A stretch of DNA of 64,000 bases, from positions 248,001 to 312,000 of the forward strand of contig NZ_BJNT01000004.1 of assembly GCF_006539825.1 (NCBI RefSeq), given 5' to 3'. How positions within the stretch are numbered: position 1 is the stretch's first letter; each line of letters opens with the position of its first letter. A program made the position numbers and the translations under genes. This document shows, one piece after another, positions 55,464 through 63,982 of the stretch. The DNA is from Corynebacterium variabile. Lineage in GTDB: Bacteria; Actinomycetota; Actinomycetes; Mycobacteriales; Mycobacteriaceae. The notes below the pieces were generated by a model, which did no database searches, was not told the origin of the DNA, and saw nothing but the letters and a program-made list of their open reading frames with translations.

Positions 55464-58400
55464 TGGTCCTTCTCCTTCTTTCCGGTGGTGTCCTCGGTGT
55501 CCTCGGCGTCCTCAGTGTCTTCGGTGTCTTCGGCCTCCGCTGCCTTGGCGGCTGCGGCGTCCCGGGCGTCCCGGGCTTCCTGGGCCTGCCTGGCTCTACG
55601 GACCTCCGCCGGGTGCAACGGCACCGACGATCCCCCGAAGGTCTCGGACACGGAGGCCATCGCGGGCTGCGCCGCCGGGGCACCGGCCTCGACCGGGGCC
55701 GCCTTCGAGGCGCGGCTCGGGTCGGCACCGGGACGGTTGCGTCCACCCAGCATGTTGACCACCACGATCACCGTGCCGATGACCGCGAGGTACACGCCCG
55801 CGTCGAAGATCAGGGAGGTCGTGACGTGCTCGCCGAGGATGTACCCGTGGATCGGGGTGAGGAATCCGGCGCCGTCGGACGCGAGGTAGCCGATCAGTCC
55901 GGTACCCAACGCGAGCAGCATGCCCGACCCGATGATGTAGTAGCCGAGGTTCGTTCCACCGACCGTCCGGGACGTCGGCTGCACCAGGTACCAGAACACG
56001 ATGCCCAGGGCCAGGATCAGGGCGGCGAGGAAGCCACCGCCGGGGGACTGGTGCCCGCGCCAGAACACGGCCGCCGAGTAGATCACCAGCACCACCGCCA
56101 TCGGCCACATCACCATCCGGCCCAGCACCGAGTTCAGGTAGGTACTGCGCAGGTAGCGGGAGTAGAACGGGGCGAGCTCCGGGACATTGTGCACGTCGGG
56201 GAACTTCGTGGTGCCCTTGCGGCGGAACTGTTCCGAGCTCGATCCCGGGCCGTAGCCGGGGACCGGCGACCGGGGCACGGAATTGACGATCGCGGCGATG
56301 ACGATACCGGCCATACCGAGGACGCAGAGCTCGCCGAGAGTATCGAATCCACGGAACTCCACGATGATCGAGGCGACGATGTTGTTCGCCCCGGATTCCT
56401 CCGGGCCGTTCTCCAGGTACCACATCGACAGTTCCGGTCGACCGTGCCGGCCGATGAGCAGCCAGGAGCCGACGAAGACGATGAGGCCGACGACGGTGGC
56501 GGCGACGATGGAGAACTTCGCCCTGTTTTCACCTTCCCGCAGGTACAGACGCGGCTGATGGCGGACGATGAGCATGAGGAAGACGGTGACCACGAACTCG
56601 ACCATGAGGTTGGTCAGGGCCACGTCGGGGGCTCCGAGGGTCAGCATGATCCAGGACACCGCCGCGCCGGCGATACCGACCAGGATCACCGAGCCGAACC
56701 GGGATCGGGTGGAGATGATCGCGATGACCACGAGCAGCACCATCGCCAGGCCCGCGAGATCGCCGGGCTGGTCGATGCCGTCGACCCGGGGCGGCAGGCT
56801 GCCGATCTGGTGCAGGCCCTCTTCGTCGAGGAAGGCGGCGCCGGCGAGCAGCAGCACCATCGCGAAGATCCAGATGAGGTGGCGGTTCGGGTTGAGCGAG
56901 TTGCCCGGCCGGTTGGCCAGACGTCCCCACCGGTTGGCGAGCTGGACCGTCAGCGAGATGAAGCCGGCTCCGGTGAACGGCAGCAGGTGCCGCCGCTCCA
57001 TCGCAGCGAAGATCCGGTGGCGGGCGAAGAGCAGGGCGACACCGATGACGATGACCGCGGCGGTGATGCCCAGCGGCACCGTCCACCCGTGCCAGAAGGC
57101 GAGGTGGGAGTGGTGGTCTTCGACACCCACCATGCCGGTGGCGGCGACCACGGCATCCAGCGGAACGTCCCAGAAAGCGAGGACGCAGACCGCCGGTATG
57201 CTGGCGATCGCCGGCAGGACCGCCGGCAGCCAGAACACCGGGGACGCCTCGCGGACCTCGTCATCGGGGGTCGTGGAGGGGGAGGGGACGCGCTCGGCGC
57301 CCTCGGGGCTGTCGGGGTTGTCGCTGTCGAGCGGACGCCCGTCGACGAAGGCACCGAGGACGTACTTCGCGGAGTAGAGCAGCGTCGCCACCGCACCGAT
57401 ACCGGCGGCGGTGAGCAGGACGATCTGGCCGGCGGTACCGACCGGCGCCTCCTCGAAGGCGGCGAGCATGCCCTCCTTCGAGACGAAGCCGAGGGTCGGC
57501 GGGATACCGGCCATGCAGGCCGCGGCGACGACCGCGCCGGTGAAGGTCCACGGCATCTTCCGCCACAGCACCCCGAGATCCCGGATGTCACGGGAACCGG
57601 CCTGGTGGTCGATGACGCCGATGATCATGAACAGGGAGGACTTGAACAATGCGTGCGCGGCGGTGTGCACCACCGCGGCGGCGAGCGCGACCGGGGTGCC
57701 GACACCGATGGTGGCGACGATCCAGCCGAGCTGGGAGACCGTGGAGTAGGCGGTGAGCTTCTTCAGGTCCGCCTTCTGCATCGCGAAGACCGCCGCGAAG
57801 AACGCGGTGAACATGCCCGAGATGATGAGCATGAGGTTCCACACCGTGACCTCGTGGAAGACCCCGGAGAACCGCATCAGCAGGTAGATACCGGCCTTGA
57901 CCACGGCCGCGGCGTGCAGGAAGGCGGAGACCGGGGTGATCGCGGCCATCGCCTCCGGCAGCCAGGCGTGGAAGGGGAACTGGGCGGCCTTCGAGAAGCC
58001 GGCCAGCGCGATGAGGGCGGCGACGATGCCGGTGCGCACGGCGTCCTCGCCCCAGACGTCCGAGGCGATGATCTCGGAGAGGCTCGTGGTACCCGTCGTC
58101 GCGACCGCGATACCCAGGGCGACGAGCAGGCTCAGACCACCGGTGAAGGTGAGCAGCAGCGTGCGCATCGCTCCGGGCTCGCCGGTGCGTCCGGCGCGGG
58201 CGATGAGGAAGAAGGACGCCAGGGACACGAGCTCCCAGGCGATGAAGAGGACCGCGACATCGTCGGCGAGGAACAGCAGGACGACCGAGACCATGAACGC
58301 GGACATGAGCACGTAGAAGCTCATGACACCGTCGCCGTGGTCTGCGGTGGTGCGGTGCAGGTAGCGGGCCGAGTAGGCGAAGACCGCGGCACCGATGACC

Positions 58401-58690
58401 AGGGCCAGGAGCACGAAGAACAGTGACAGACCGTCGAGACGCAGCGACAGGGAGACGTCTCCGCCGTCGGGCAGGACGTCAGGTAACCAGGTGGTCGACC
58501 AGGAGACGGTGCGGCCGTCGATCACGCCGGCGGCGAGGTCAGGATCGGCGATGATCCAGACCGCCAGGGCCGTGAACAGGGCCGCAAGCGGCCATCCGGC
58601 GTCCCGGTCGAGGAGACGGACCAGGACGGGGACGAGGATAAGGGCCACGGTGAGGATGACCGGTATGAGGACGAGGCTCGTCAGGGTCAC
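55460..58690 (-). CDS. mnhA: Mrp-type Na+/H+ antiporter subunit A (fused A+B)
   Basis: A 1076-residue protein, the largest antiporter subunit. The N-terminal part is NuoL-like (FIAWELVSLASFFLIA; FHAWLPEAMAAITPVSAFLH), the middle is the MrpA-specific domain (LGAPDVALTNLMVEFVVTVF) and the C-terminus is the MrpB part (WRGHQSPGGGFLAALILALG), so A and B are fused. After the last helix comes an acidic, Glu/Asp/Thr-rich tail of about 75 residues. Possible GTG start; GTG preceded by GAGGTGG. First gene of the operon. Confidence 0.93.
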   Translation of the reverse strand: MTLTSLVLIPVILTVALILVPVLVRLLDRDAGWPLAALFTALAVWIIADPDLAAGVIDGRTVSWSTTWLPDVLPDGGDVSLSLRLDGLSLFFVLLALVIGAAVFAYSARYLHRTTADHGDGVMSFYVLMSAFMVSVVLLFLADDVAVLFIAWELVSLASFFLIARAGRTGEPGAMRTLLLTFTGGLSLLVALGIAVATTGTTSLSEIIASDVWGEDAVRTGIVAALIALAGFSKAAQFPFHAWLPEAMAAITPVSAFLHAAAVVKAGIYLLMRFSGVFHEVTVWNLMLIISGMFTAFFAAVFAMQKADLKKLTAYSTVSQLGWIVATIGVGTPVALAAAVVHTAAHALFKSSLFMIIGVIDHQAGSRDIRDLGVLWRKMPWTFTGAVVAAACMAGIPPTLGFVSKEGMLAAFEEAPVGTAGQIVLLTAAGIGAVATLLYSAKYVLGAFVDGRPLDSDNPDSPEGAERVPSPSTTPDDEVREASPVFWLPAVLPAIASIPAVCVLAFWDVPLDAVVAATGMVGVEDHHSHLAFWHGWTVPLGITAAVIVIGVALLFARHRIFAAMERRHLLPFTGAGFISLTVQLANRWGRLANRPGNSLNPNRHLIWIFAMVLLLAGAAFLDEEGLHQIGSLPPRVDGIDQPGDLAGLAMVLLVVIAIISTRSRFGSVILVGIAGAAVSWIMLTLGAPDVALTNLMVEFVVTVFLMLIVRHQPRLYLREGENRAKFSIVAATVVGLIVFVGSWLLIGRHGRPELSMWYLENGPEESGANNIVASIIVEFRGFDTLGELCVLGMAGIVIAAIVNSVPRSPVPGYGPGSSSEQFRRKGTTKFPDVHNVPELAPFYSRYLRSTYLNSVLGRMVMWPMAVVLVIYSAAVFWRGHQSPGGGFLAALILALGIVFWYLVQPTSRTVGGTNLGYYIIGSGMLLALGTGLIGYLASDGAGFLTPIHGYILGEHVTTSLIFDAGVYLAVIGTVIVVVNMLGGRNRPGADPSRASKAAPVEAGAPAAQPAMASVSETFGGSSVPLHPAEVRRARQAQEARDARDAAAAKAAEAEDTEDTEDAEDTEDTTGKKEKDQ

Positions 58691-58762
58691 GGTCGCGGGA
58701 CCACCTCACTGTGTCGGAGTGCGTGCGTGTGGGTTCGCCCAATACCGGCCGCAGACAACACC

Positions 58763-58776
58763 CGTTCACGTGAACG
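58763..58776. promoter_or_regulatory. 14-bp perfect palindrome between mrp operon and aldo-keto reductase
   Basis: CGTTCACGTGAACG, in the 242-base gap between the divergent mnhA and aldo-keto reductase genes. A dimeric repressor could use it. The GTTCAC half-site is the same as in the BetT operator, with different spacing. Nothing else obvious is in the gap. Confidence 0.55.
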
Positions 58777-58932
58777 CGGTACACCTTGCGGAGCGGGGAG
58801 GCGATGGTTCTACTGTAACAGGCGAACACTCCGGGCTGCGCTGCAGGTCACGGATGGTGACCGTCGAACACCTCACAGTGGCAGGCACCACACCTCTGCA
58901 CTGCCGGTCACAGAGGTCCTACCATCGGGTGC

Positions 58933-59760
58933 ATGACTTCCGACGAACTTCTCCTGCCGTCGATCGGCTTCGGCACCTACAAGCTCCGCGGTGAGGCCGG
59001 GCGCGCCGCAGTCACCTCCGCGATCGAGACCGGCTACCGACTCATCGACTCCGCCTACAACTACGAGAACGAGGGCACCGTGGGTGCCGGCATCCGTGAC
59101 GCCCTGGCCGCCGGCACCGTCGACCGCGACGAGATCATCTACACCAGCAAACTCCCGGGCCGCTACCAGCACCGGGAGGACGCCCTGGCGACCGTCGAGG
59201 AAAGCGTGTGGCGCTCCGGTATCGGCCCGGTCGACCTCTACCTCATCCACTGGCCGAATCCCGGCCAGGGGCTCTACGTCGAGGCATGGAAGGCGCTCAT
59301 CGAGGCGCGCGACCGCGGCCTGGTCAGGCACATCGGCGTGTGCAACTTCCTGCCCGAGCACCTGGAGACCCTCGAACGGGAGACCGGGGAGCTGCCGGTC
59401 GTCAACCAGATCGAGCTGCATCCCGAGTTCCCACAGACTGACGCCCTTGCCTGGAACACCGACCACGGCATCATCACCGAGTCCTGGAGTCCGCTGAACC
59501 GCGGCGAGGTGCTGGAAGCTGCGCCGGTGGCGGCCGCCGCAGCAGCCCATGACGTCACCCCCGGACAGGTTATTCTCGCGTGGCACCGGTCACGGGGTGC
59601 GGTGGCGATCCCCAAGGCCTCCTCGCAGGCCCGTCAGCAGGAGAATCTCGAGTCTCTGCAGCTTGACCTCACCGACGCCGAGATCGCGGCGATCACCGCG
59701 CTGGGACGCCCCGACGGCCGGCGCAAGGACCAGGACCCGGCAGTTTACGAGGAGTTCTGA
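58933..59760 (+). CDS. Aldo-keto reductase
   Basis: A 275-residue NADPH-dependent reductase. The catalytic tetrad is visible: Asp and Tyr in RLIDSAYNYENE, Lys in TSKLPGR, His in LIHWPNP. The NADPH loop is in GAVAIPKASSQARQQEN. Similar enzymes are annotated as 2,5-diketo-gluconate reductases, but the substrate is not known. Leaderless start: TACCAT (58920-58925), 7 bases, ATG. Confidence 0.92.
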   Translation: MTSDELLLPSIGFGTYKLRGEAGRAAVTSAIETGYRLIDSAYNYENEGTVGAGIRDALAAGTVDRDEIIYTSKLPGRYQHREDALATVEESVWRSGIGPVDLYLIHWPNPGQGLYVEAWKALIEARDRGLVRHIGVCNFLPEHLETLERETGELPVVNQIELHPEFPQTDALAWNTDHGIITESWSPLNRGEVLEAAPVAAAAAAHDVTPGQVILAWHRSRGAVAIPKASSQARQQENLESLQLDLTDAEIAAITALGRPDGRRKDQDPAVYEEF

Positions 59761-59779
59761 ACCGACATGAGGTGAGGTT

Positions 59780-60043
59780 ATGCGGGTGCACGGTGAGGGC
59801 TTCTCGCCGGACGCCAACCTTGGCGGCTTCAACATGCCGGACATGCGGAGGTCCATTGCGCGCGAATCCCAGCGCATGGAGACCGACGGCACCCGGGTGC
59901 TCTCCGCTGAAATCTCCGACGGTTACAACTCCTCGGATGACTCGGTGACCCGCCGTGAGCTCGGCACCCTGGTCGAGCGCGATGGTCGGACGGTCCTGAC
60001 ACAGGGGCCGGTGGAGCTCGATGGCGTGACTGTCGCGCAGTAG
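59780..60043 (+). CDS. Small hypothetical protein, 87 residues
   Basis: Begins 20 bases after the aldo-keto reductase, with GAGGTGAGG directly upstream, so likely co-transcribed. It is hydrophilic (MRVHGEGFSPDANLGGFNMP at the start, then an acidic segment), with no membrane segment or recognised family. Good ribosome site and no competing frame support it. Confidence 0.55.
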   Translation: MRVHGEGFSPDANLGGFNMPDMRRSIARESQRMETDGTRVLSAEISDGYNSSDDSVTRRELGTLVERDGRTVLTQGPVELDGVTVAQ

Positions 60044-60067
60044 AGCCTCCCTGGTCCCCTCTGATGA

Positions 60068-60128
60068 AGGTTTACGTCGCGCCAGGCCGATCTGAACCGG
60101 GTTGAGCGGCCTCACGCAACGTAAACCT
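60068..60128. terminator. Long imperfect hairpin before tRNA-Pro
   Basis: Arms 60068-60089 and 60107-60128 pair at 19 of 22 positions (first 10 perfect, AGGTTTACGT) around a 17-base loop, in the gap between the small gene and the convergent tRNA. No U-tract. Fourth member of the long-hairpin group. Confidence 0.55.
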
Positions 60129-60164
60129 GCACAGGCCTTCGATGGGGTGACCCGCACAACGAAA

Positions 60165-60201
60165 AACACCCTCCGTCCTGCGGTGCAGGTCGGAGGGTGT
60201 T
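60165..60201 (-). terminator. Terminator of tRNA-Pro
   Basis: An 11-bp stem (60165-60175 with 60191-60201) continued by a 5-bp inner stem and GGT-type triloop, with TTT after it on the minus strand. Ends 10 bases after the tRNA. Confidence 0.85.
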
Positions 60202-60211
60202 CCTCTGGCTG

Positions 60212-60285
60212 TCGGGGTAGCGGGATTTGAACCCACGACCTCTTCGTCCCGAACGAAGCGCGCTGCCAAGCTGCGCCATACCCCG
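60212..60285 (-). tRNA. tRNA-Pro (anticodon CGG)
   Basis: Minus-strand, 74 nt. Acceptor arms CGGGGTA/TACCCCG, anticodon stem CTTCG/CGAAG with loop TTCGGGA, giving anticodon CGG (codon CCG). T-arm GGTTCAAATCC. No encoded CCA. Confidence 0.95.
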
Positions 60286-60396
60286 GTCTGGAACGGCACG
60301 ATCACCATTGTCCTGGCGTCCCGTGTCGCAACGAGGACAAACTATAGGCGACCCGGCCGGGATCACGCAAAGCGGCTGGTCAGGGTAGTGAACTTC

Positions 60397-61416
60397 TCAC
60401 TGTGAGGGCCGCTCCACGACGTGCACCAGGGTCGCCGACGGCCGGCAGAAGACACGGAAGGGGACGTACTTTGACGTCCCCAGTCCGTTGGAGACGTGCA
60501 GTGCCATGCGTTCGGACCACCGGGAGAGCCCGGCGACCCGCGACCGGTCGATGCCGCAGTTGGTGATGATCGCCCGGCCACCCGGCAGGCACAGCTGCCC
60601 GCCGTGGGTGTGGCCGGACATCGCCAGCTGGTAGCCGTCGGCGGCGAACTGGTCGAGCACCCGCGGCTCCGGGGAGTGCGCCAGACCGATCGCCAGGTCA
60701 GCGTCCGGGTTCGGGCCGCCACCGAGGGCGTCGTAGTCGTCACGGTTGAGGTGCGGGTCATCGACACCACCGACAGCGAGCCGCAGCCCGTCGACCGCGA
60801 AGTCGGTCCGGTGGTGGGTGGCGTCCTGCCAGCCGTGCTCGAGGAACGCGGCGCGCATGCCACGCCACGGTAGCTCGACCTCGCTCGGCGGGTTCTTCTT
60901 CCCCAGCAGGTAGTTGAACGGGTTCACCGGGTGCGGTGCGTAGTAGTCGTTGCTGCCGAAGACGAAGACGCCGGGACGCCGCAGCAGCGGCCCCAGTGCC
61001 CGCAGGACGCCCGGCACGGCCTGCTCTTCGCCGAGGTTGTCGCCGGTGTTGACCACCAGGTCCGGGTCCAGCTGGTTGAGGGACGCCACCCACCGCTGTT
61101 TCAGCTTCTGGTGGTCCAGCATGTGCAGGTCGGAGACGTGCAGGATGGTGAAGTCGTCGCGCCCGACCGGCCAGGCGTCCGCGTGGAAGCGGCGCAGCCG
61201 GTCGAAGGTGCCCGGGGCGAGGACGGGGGCGGTCACCTCGTGGAGGATGAAGTCGCGGGTCCCCAGCAGTCCGCCGGCGGCGGTCAGTGCGCCGGTGGCG
61301 GCGGCGACTCCGCCGGCGGCGGTGGTCACCCGCGCCGCGGCGCGCAGGGTGGAGGCCAGTGTCGAGTTCCGGTCGGATTTCCGGGCAGGGCGGGGACGCA
61401 GGGAAGAAGTGCTCAC
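60397..61416 (-). CDS. Metallophosphoesterase (calcineurin-like)
   Basis: A 339-residue phosphoesterase with an N-terminal hydrophobic segment (about 30-51), probably membrane-anchored. Metal-ligand motifs in order: ILHVSDLHM, NTGDNLGE, GSNDYY and SGHTHGGQLCLP. Substrate unknown; YkuE-like membrane proteins of this group act on the cell surface. Leaderless start at GTG 61416 with TAGACT 6 bases upstream; the TAG of that hexamer is also the stop codon of the PBP gene. Confidence 0.9.
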   Translation of the reverse strand: MSTSSLRPRPARKSDRNSTLASTLRAAARVTTAAGGVAAATGALTAAGGLLGTRDFILHEVTAPVLAPGTFDRLRRFHADAWPVGRDDFTILHVSDLHMLDHQKLKQRWVASLNQLDPDLVVNTGDNLGEEQAVPGVLRALGPLLRRPGVFVFGSNDYYAPHPVNPFNYLLGKKNPPSEVELPWRGMRAAFLEHGWQDATHHRTDFAVDGLRLAVGGVDDPHLNRDDYDALGGGPNPDADLAIGLAHSPEPRVLDQFAADGYQLAMSGHTHGGQLCLPGGRAIITNCGIDRSRVAGLSRWSERMALHVSNGLGTSKYVPFRVFCRPSATLVHVVERPSQ

Positions 61417-61425
61417 CCGGCCAGT

Positions 61426-63516
61426 CTAACGACGGTCCCGCCCGTGCAGGTAGGACCTGTCGAGGTCCGGGAGCTTCCCGCCGCCGTAGCGTCCGGCGGA
61501 CGCGGTGAGGGTCTGGAAGAAGGTCCGGGCCGGTTCATTGCCGCCGAAGAGATTGCCGGCCCCGCACTGCCGCAGCGGGGAGGTGCACAGTTCGGCCACG
61601 GTGCCGCCGTCGTTGAAGGCGTAGGTCGCACCGGCCAGGCCCGGGATGAAGCCGAGGAATGCGGCGGAGAGGTTGGATTCGGTGGTTCCCGTCTTCGCCG
61701 AAACCGGGGCCGACCATCCGGAGCTCTTCGCCGCGGTCGCTGCGGTGCCGCTGCCGGCGTCATCACCCATGCCGTTGGCCAGGGCGTTGGCGACCTTCTT
61801 GTCGAGGGCCTGTTCACAGTCCGCGGCGTCCGGTGTGACGTCCTTGCCGTCCCGGTCGGTGACCTCGAGGACGGGCGTCGGCTCGCACCAGCGGCCGTTG
61901 TCGGCGAGGCTGGCGGAGACGTTCGCCAGCTCCAGGGGGTCGACGGACAGTGGGCCGAGGACGAAGGAACCCATGTTGGAGCCGGCGACGGCGTCCTGCA
62001 CGGAGGTCTCGCCGTCGAAGCTGCCGGGTTCGGCGTAGGACCGCAGGCCGAGCTTCACCGCGAGGTCGACCATCGAGGTGACGCCGACTGTCTGGGCGAT
62101 GTCGACGAACGGCGTGTTCGGGCTGGTGGCCAGGGCCTCGCGCAGGGTCATGGAGGACTTGAAGCTGCCGGCGTTCTCCACGCAGTACTTCCCGGGCGGG
62201 CAGCCGTCGGCACCGCCGTCGCCCATGCCCTCGACCTCGATCCGGGAGGGCACCTTCACGGTGTCGTCGAGGCCGAGCAGACCCTCGTCGAGGGCGCGGG
62301 CGGCGGCGAAGAGCTTGAACACGGAGCCCGCACCGTTACCGACCATCGAGTGGGTCACCGGCATCACGGTCTCCCGGGCGTCGGCGTCCAGCCCGTAGAC
62401 GCGGGAGGACGCCATGGCGACGACCTCGTGGGTGTCCTCGGTGGGTGCGATGTAGTTGGAGGAGATGGAGACGCCCTCCGCGTCCGCTGCGGCCTGACTG
62501 CGCGCCGAGGAGACGGCGGCCGCCTGGGTGTCCGGGTCGAGGGTGGTGCGGATCGTGTAGCCGCCCTGGCTGAGTTCCTCGACAGGCAGATCGTGGTCGG
62601 CGAGGTAGCCGAGGACGTAGTCGCAGAAGAAGCCGGAGTCGCCGGCGCTGATGCAGCCGGAGGGCTCGATGGAGGGCTCCTCGGTCACGCCGAGCGGGTC
62701 GTCGACGGCGGAGTCCCGGTCGGCGGGGCTGATGGCGCCGGTGTCGACCATGGCGTCGAGCACCGTGTTGCGGCGGGCGAGGGCGGCGTCCGGATAGGCG
62801 TAGGGGTCGAGGTTGGTGGTGGACTGCACCATGCCTGCGAGCAGTGCGGACTGGGCGACGGTGAGGTCGGCGGCGGTGGTGTCGAAATAGGTCCGTGCCG
62901 CGGTCTCGATGCCGTAGGCGCCGTGGCCGAAGGAGACGAGATTGAGGTAGCGGGTGAGGATCTCGTCCTTGCTGTAGTTGTTGTCGAGGTCGATGGCCAG
63001 CTTCATCTCGCGGAGCTTGCGGGCGGCGGAGGTCTCGGTGGCCGCGTCCCGCTCCTCGTCGTCGGTGGCCTCGATGAGCAGGAGGTAGTTCTTGATGTAC
63101 TGCTGGTCGAGCGTGGACGCCCCCTGCTCGACGCTGCCGCTGGTGAGGTTGGCGGCCAGGGCGCGCAGCGTGCCGCGGACGTCGACCCCGTCGTGGTCGT
63201 AGAAGCGGCGGTCCTCGATGGAGACCACGGCGTCCTTCACGTTCTGGGAGATCTCGTCGGACCCGACCTGGTAGCGGCGCTGGTCGTAGAGCCGGGCGAG
63301 GGGATTGCCGTCGCGGTCGGTGACGGTGGAGACGAGGGGGAGGGACGCGTTGGCGTCGATGTCCCGGAAGTCCTCGTTGACGGTGTTGCTGGCCTCACGG
63401 GTGACCAGCGTGGCAGCGCCGACGATGGGCAGCGCGGCGACGACGGTGAGCACGGCGATGAGCAGCACCGCGGTCAGCAGGCGGGGCATCGGGTGGTTCT
63501 CGGCCGTTCCTGTCAT
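61426..63516 (-). CDS. pbp1a: Class A penicillin-binding protein (bifunctional peptidoglycan synthase)
   Basis: A 696-residue protein with one N-terminal membrane anchor (about 11-35). The glycosyltransferase GT51 domain has the catalytic Glu in SIEDRRFYDHDG (E101). The transpeptidase domain carries SVFK (Ser398), SPN and KTG (608-610), the three active-site motifs. Polymerises glycan strands and crosslinks them outside the membrane. Position matches the pbp1a gene upstream of the whiB-like gene in other corynebacteria. Leaderless start: TATTGT is 6 bases upstream of ATG 63516. Confidence 0.93.
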   Translation of the reverse strand: MTGTAENHPMPRLLTAVLLIAVLTVVAALPIVGAATLVTREASNTVNEDFRDIDANASLPLVSTVTDRDGNPLARLYDQRRYQVGSDEISQNVKDAVVSIEDRRFYDHDGVDVRGTLRALAANLTSGSVEQGASTLDQQYIKNYLLLIEATDDEERDAATETSAARKLREMKLAIDLDNNYSKDEILTRYLNLVSFGHGAYGIETAARTYFDTTAADLTVAQSALLAGMVQSTTNLDPYAYPDAALARRNTVLDAMVDTGAISPADRDSAVDDPLGVTEEPSIEPSGCISAGDSGFFCDYVLGYLADHDLPVEELSQGGYTIRTTLDPDTQAAAVSSARSQAAADAEGVSISSNYIAPTEDTHEVVAMASSRVYGLDADARETVMPVTHSMVGNGAGSVFKLFAAARALDEGLLGLDDTVKVPSRIEVEGMGDGGADGCPPGKYCVENAGSFKSSMTLREALATSPNTPFVDIAQTVGVTSMVDLAVKLGLRSYAEPGSFDGETSVQDAVAGSNMGSFVLGPLSVDPLELANVSASLADNGRWCEPTPVLEVTDRDGKDVTPDAADCEQALDKKVANALANGMGDDAGSGTAATAAKSSGWSAPVSAKTGTTESNLSAAFLGFIPGLAGATYAFNDGGTVAELCTSPLRQCGAGNLFGGNEPARTFFQTLTASAGRYGGGKLPDLDRSYLHGRDRR

Positions 63517-63712
63517 GGGGCCACAATATCCGCCGGGACGCGGTTTCCCCGCGTTCCGACGTTACCGGCCGGACACCGGCCGACACCGGAGGCGCGACGT
63601 CGGCCACACCGGGGGTGGTGACGGGGGTGGTCGGATCGGGCGAATGCCATGGAATCCGCGTGCGGTCGGCGTCACGTGCGGTACAGGAGGGCGGGGGGAG
63701 TCGACGTCGGAT

Positions 63713-63728
63713 GTATCACCTGTGATAC
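63713..63728. promoter_or_regulatory. Palindromic operator, copy 1
   Basis: GTATCAC-CT-GTGATAC, a perfect 7-bp dyad. Core ATCACCTGTGAT recurs as its reverse complement at 63809-63822. Centre about 270 bases upstream of the next gene. Confidence 0.65.
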
Positions 63729-63808
63729 CAGGTCTCTGACCAGTGGGAACGCCGATTCTGGAGCGGGGGGTTTGACGGATGGCCGCGAATGTGTGGTGGC
63801 AGTCACAT

Positions 63809-63822
63809 CATCACAGGTGATG
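63809..63822. promoter_or_regulatory. Palindromic operator, copy 2
   Basis: CATCAC-AG-GTGATG. The core is the exact reverse complement of the core of copy 1; centres are 95 bases apart, about nine helical turns. Confidence 0.65.
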
Positions 63823-63876
63823 CTTGGCGGCGGCGGATGGGTGACCTGTCCCACAATGCCGACCAGTATGAGCCAT

Positions 63877-63906
63877 TAGACACTTCTAATTCTGTGTGAA
63901 TACACT
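63877..63906 (+). promoter_or_regulatory. Promoter of the gene at 63983
   Basis: TAGACA (63877-63882), 18-base spacer, TACACT (63901-63906). Start near 63913, giving a leader of about 70 bases with GGAGG before the start codon. The rest of the 466-base gap 63517-63982 shows only the two operators. Confidence 0.6.
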
Positions 63907-63982
63907 TACACCTAGTTTCCGATTGACCCGCCGTAGGAGATCTTCCGCGGCGGTATCCCCGAAATCACTGGAGGACTCTCCG

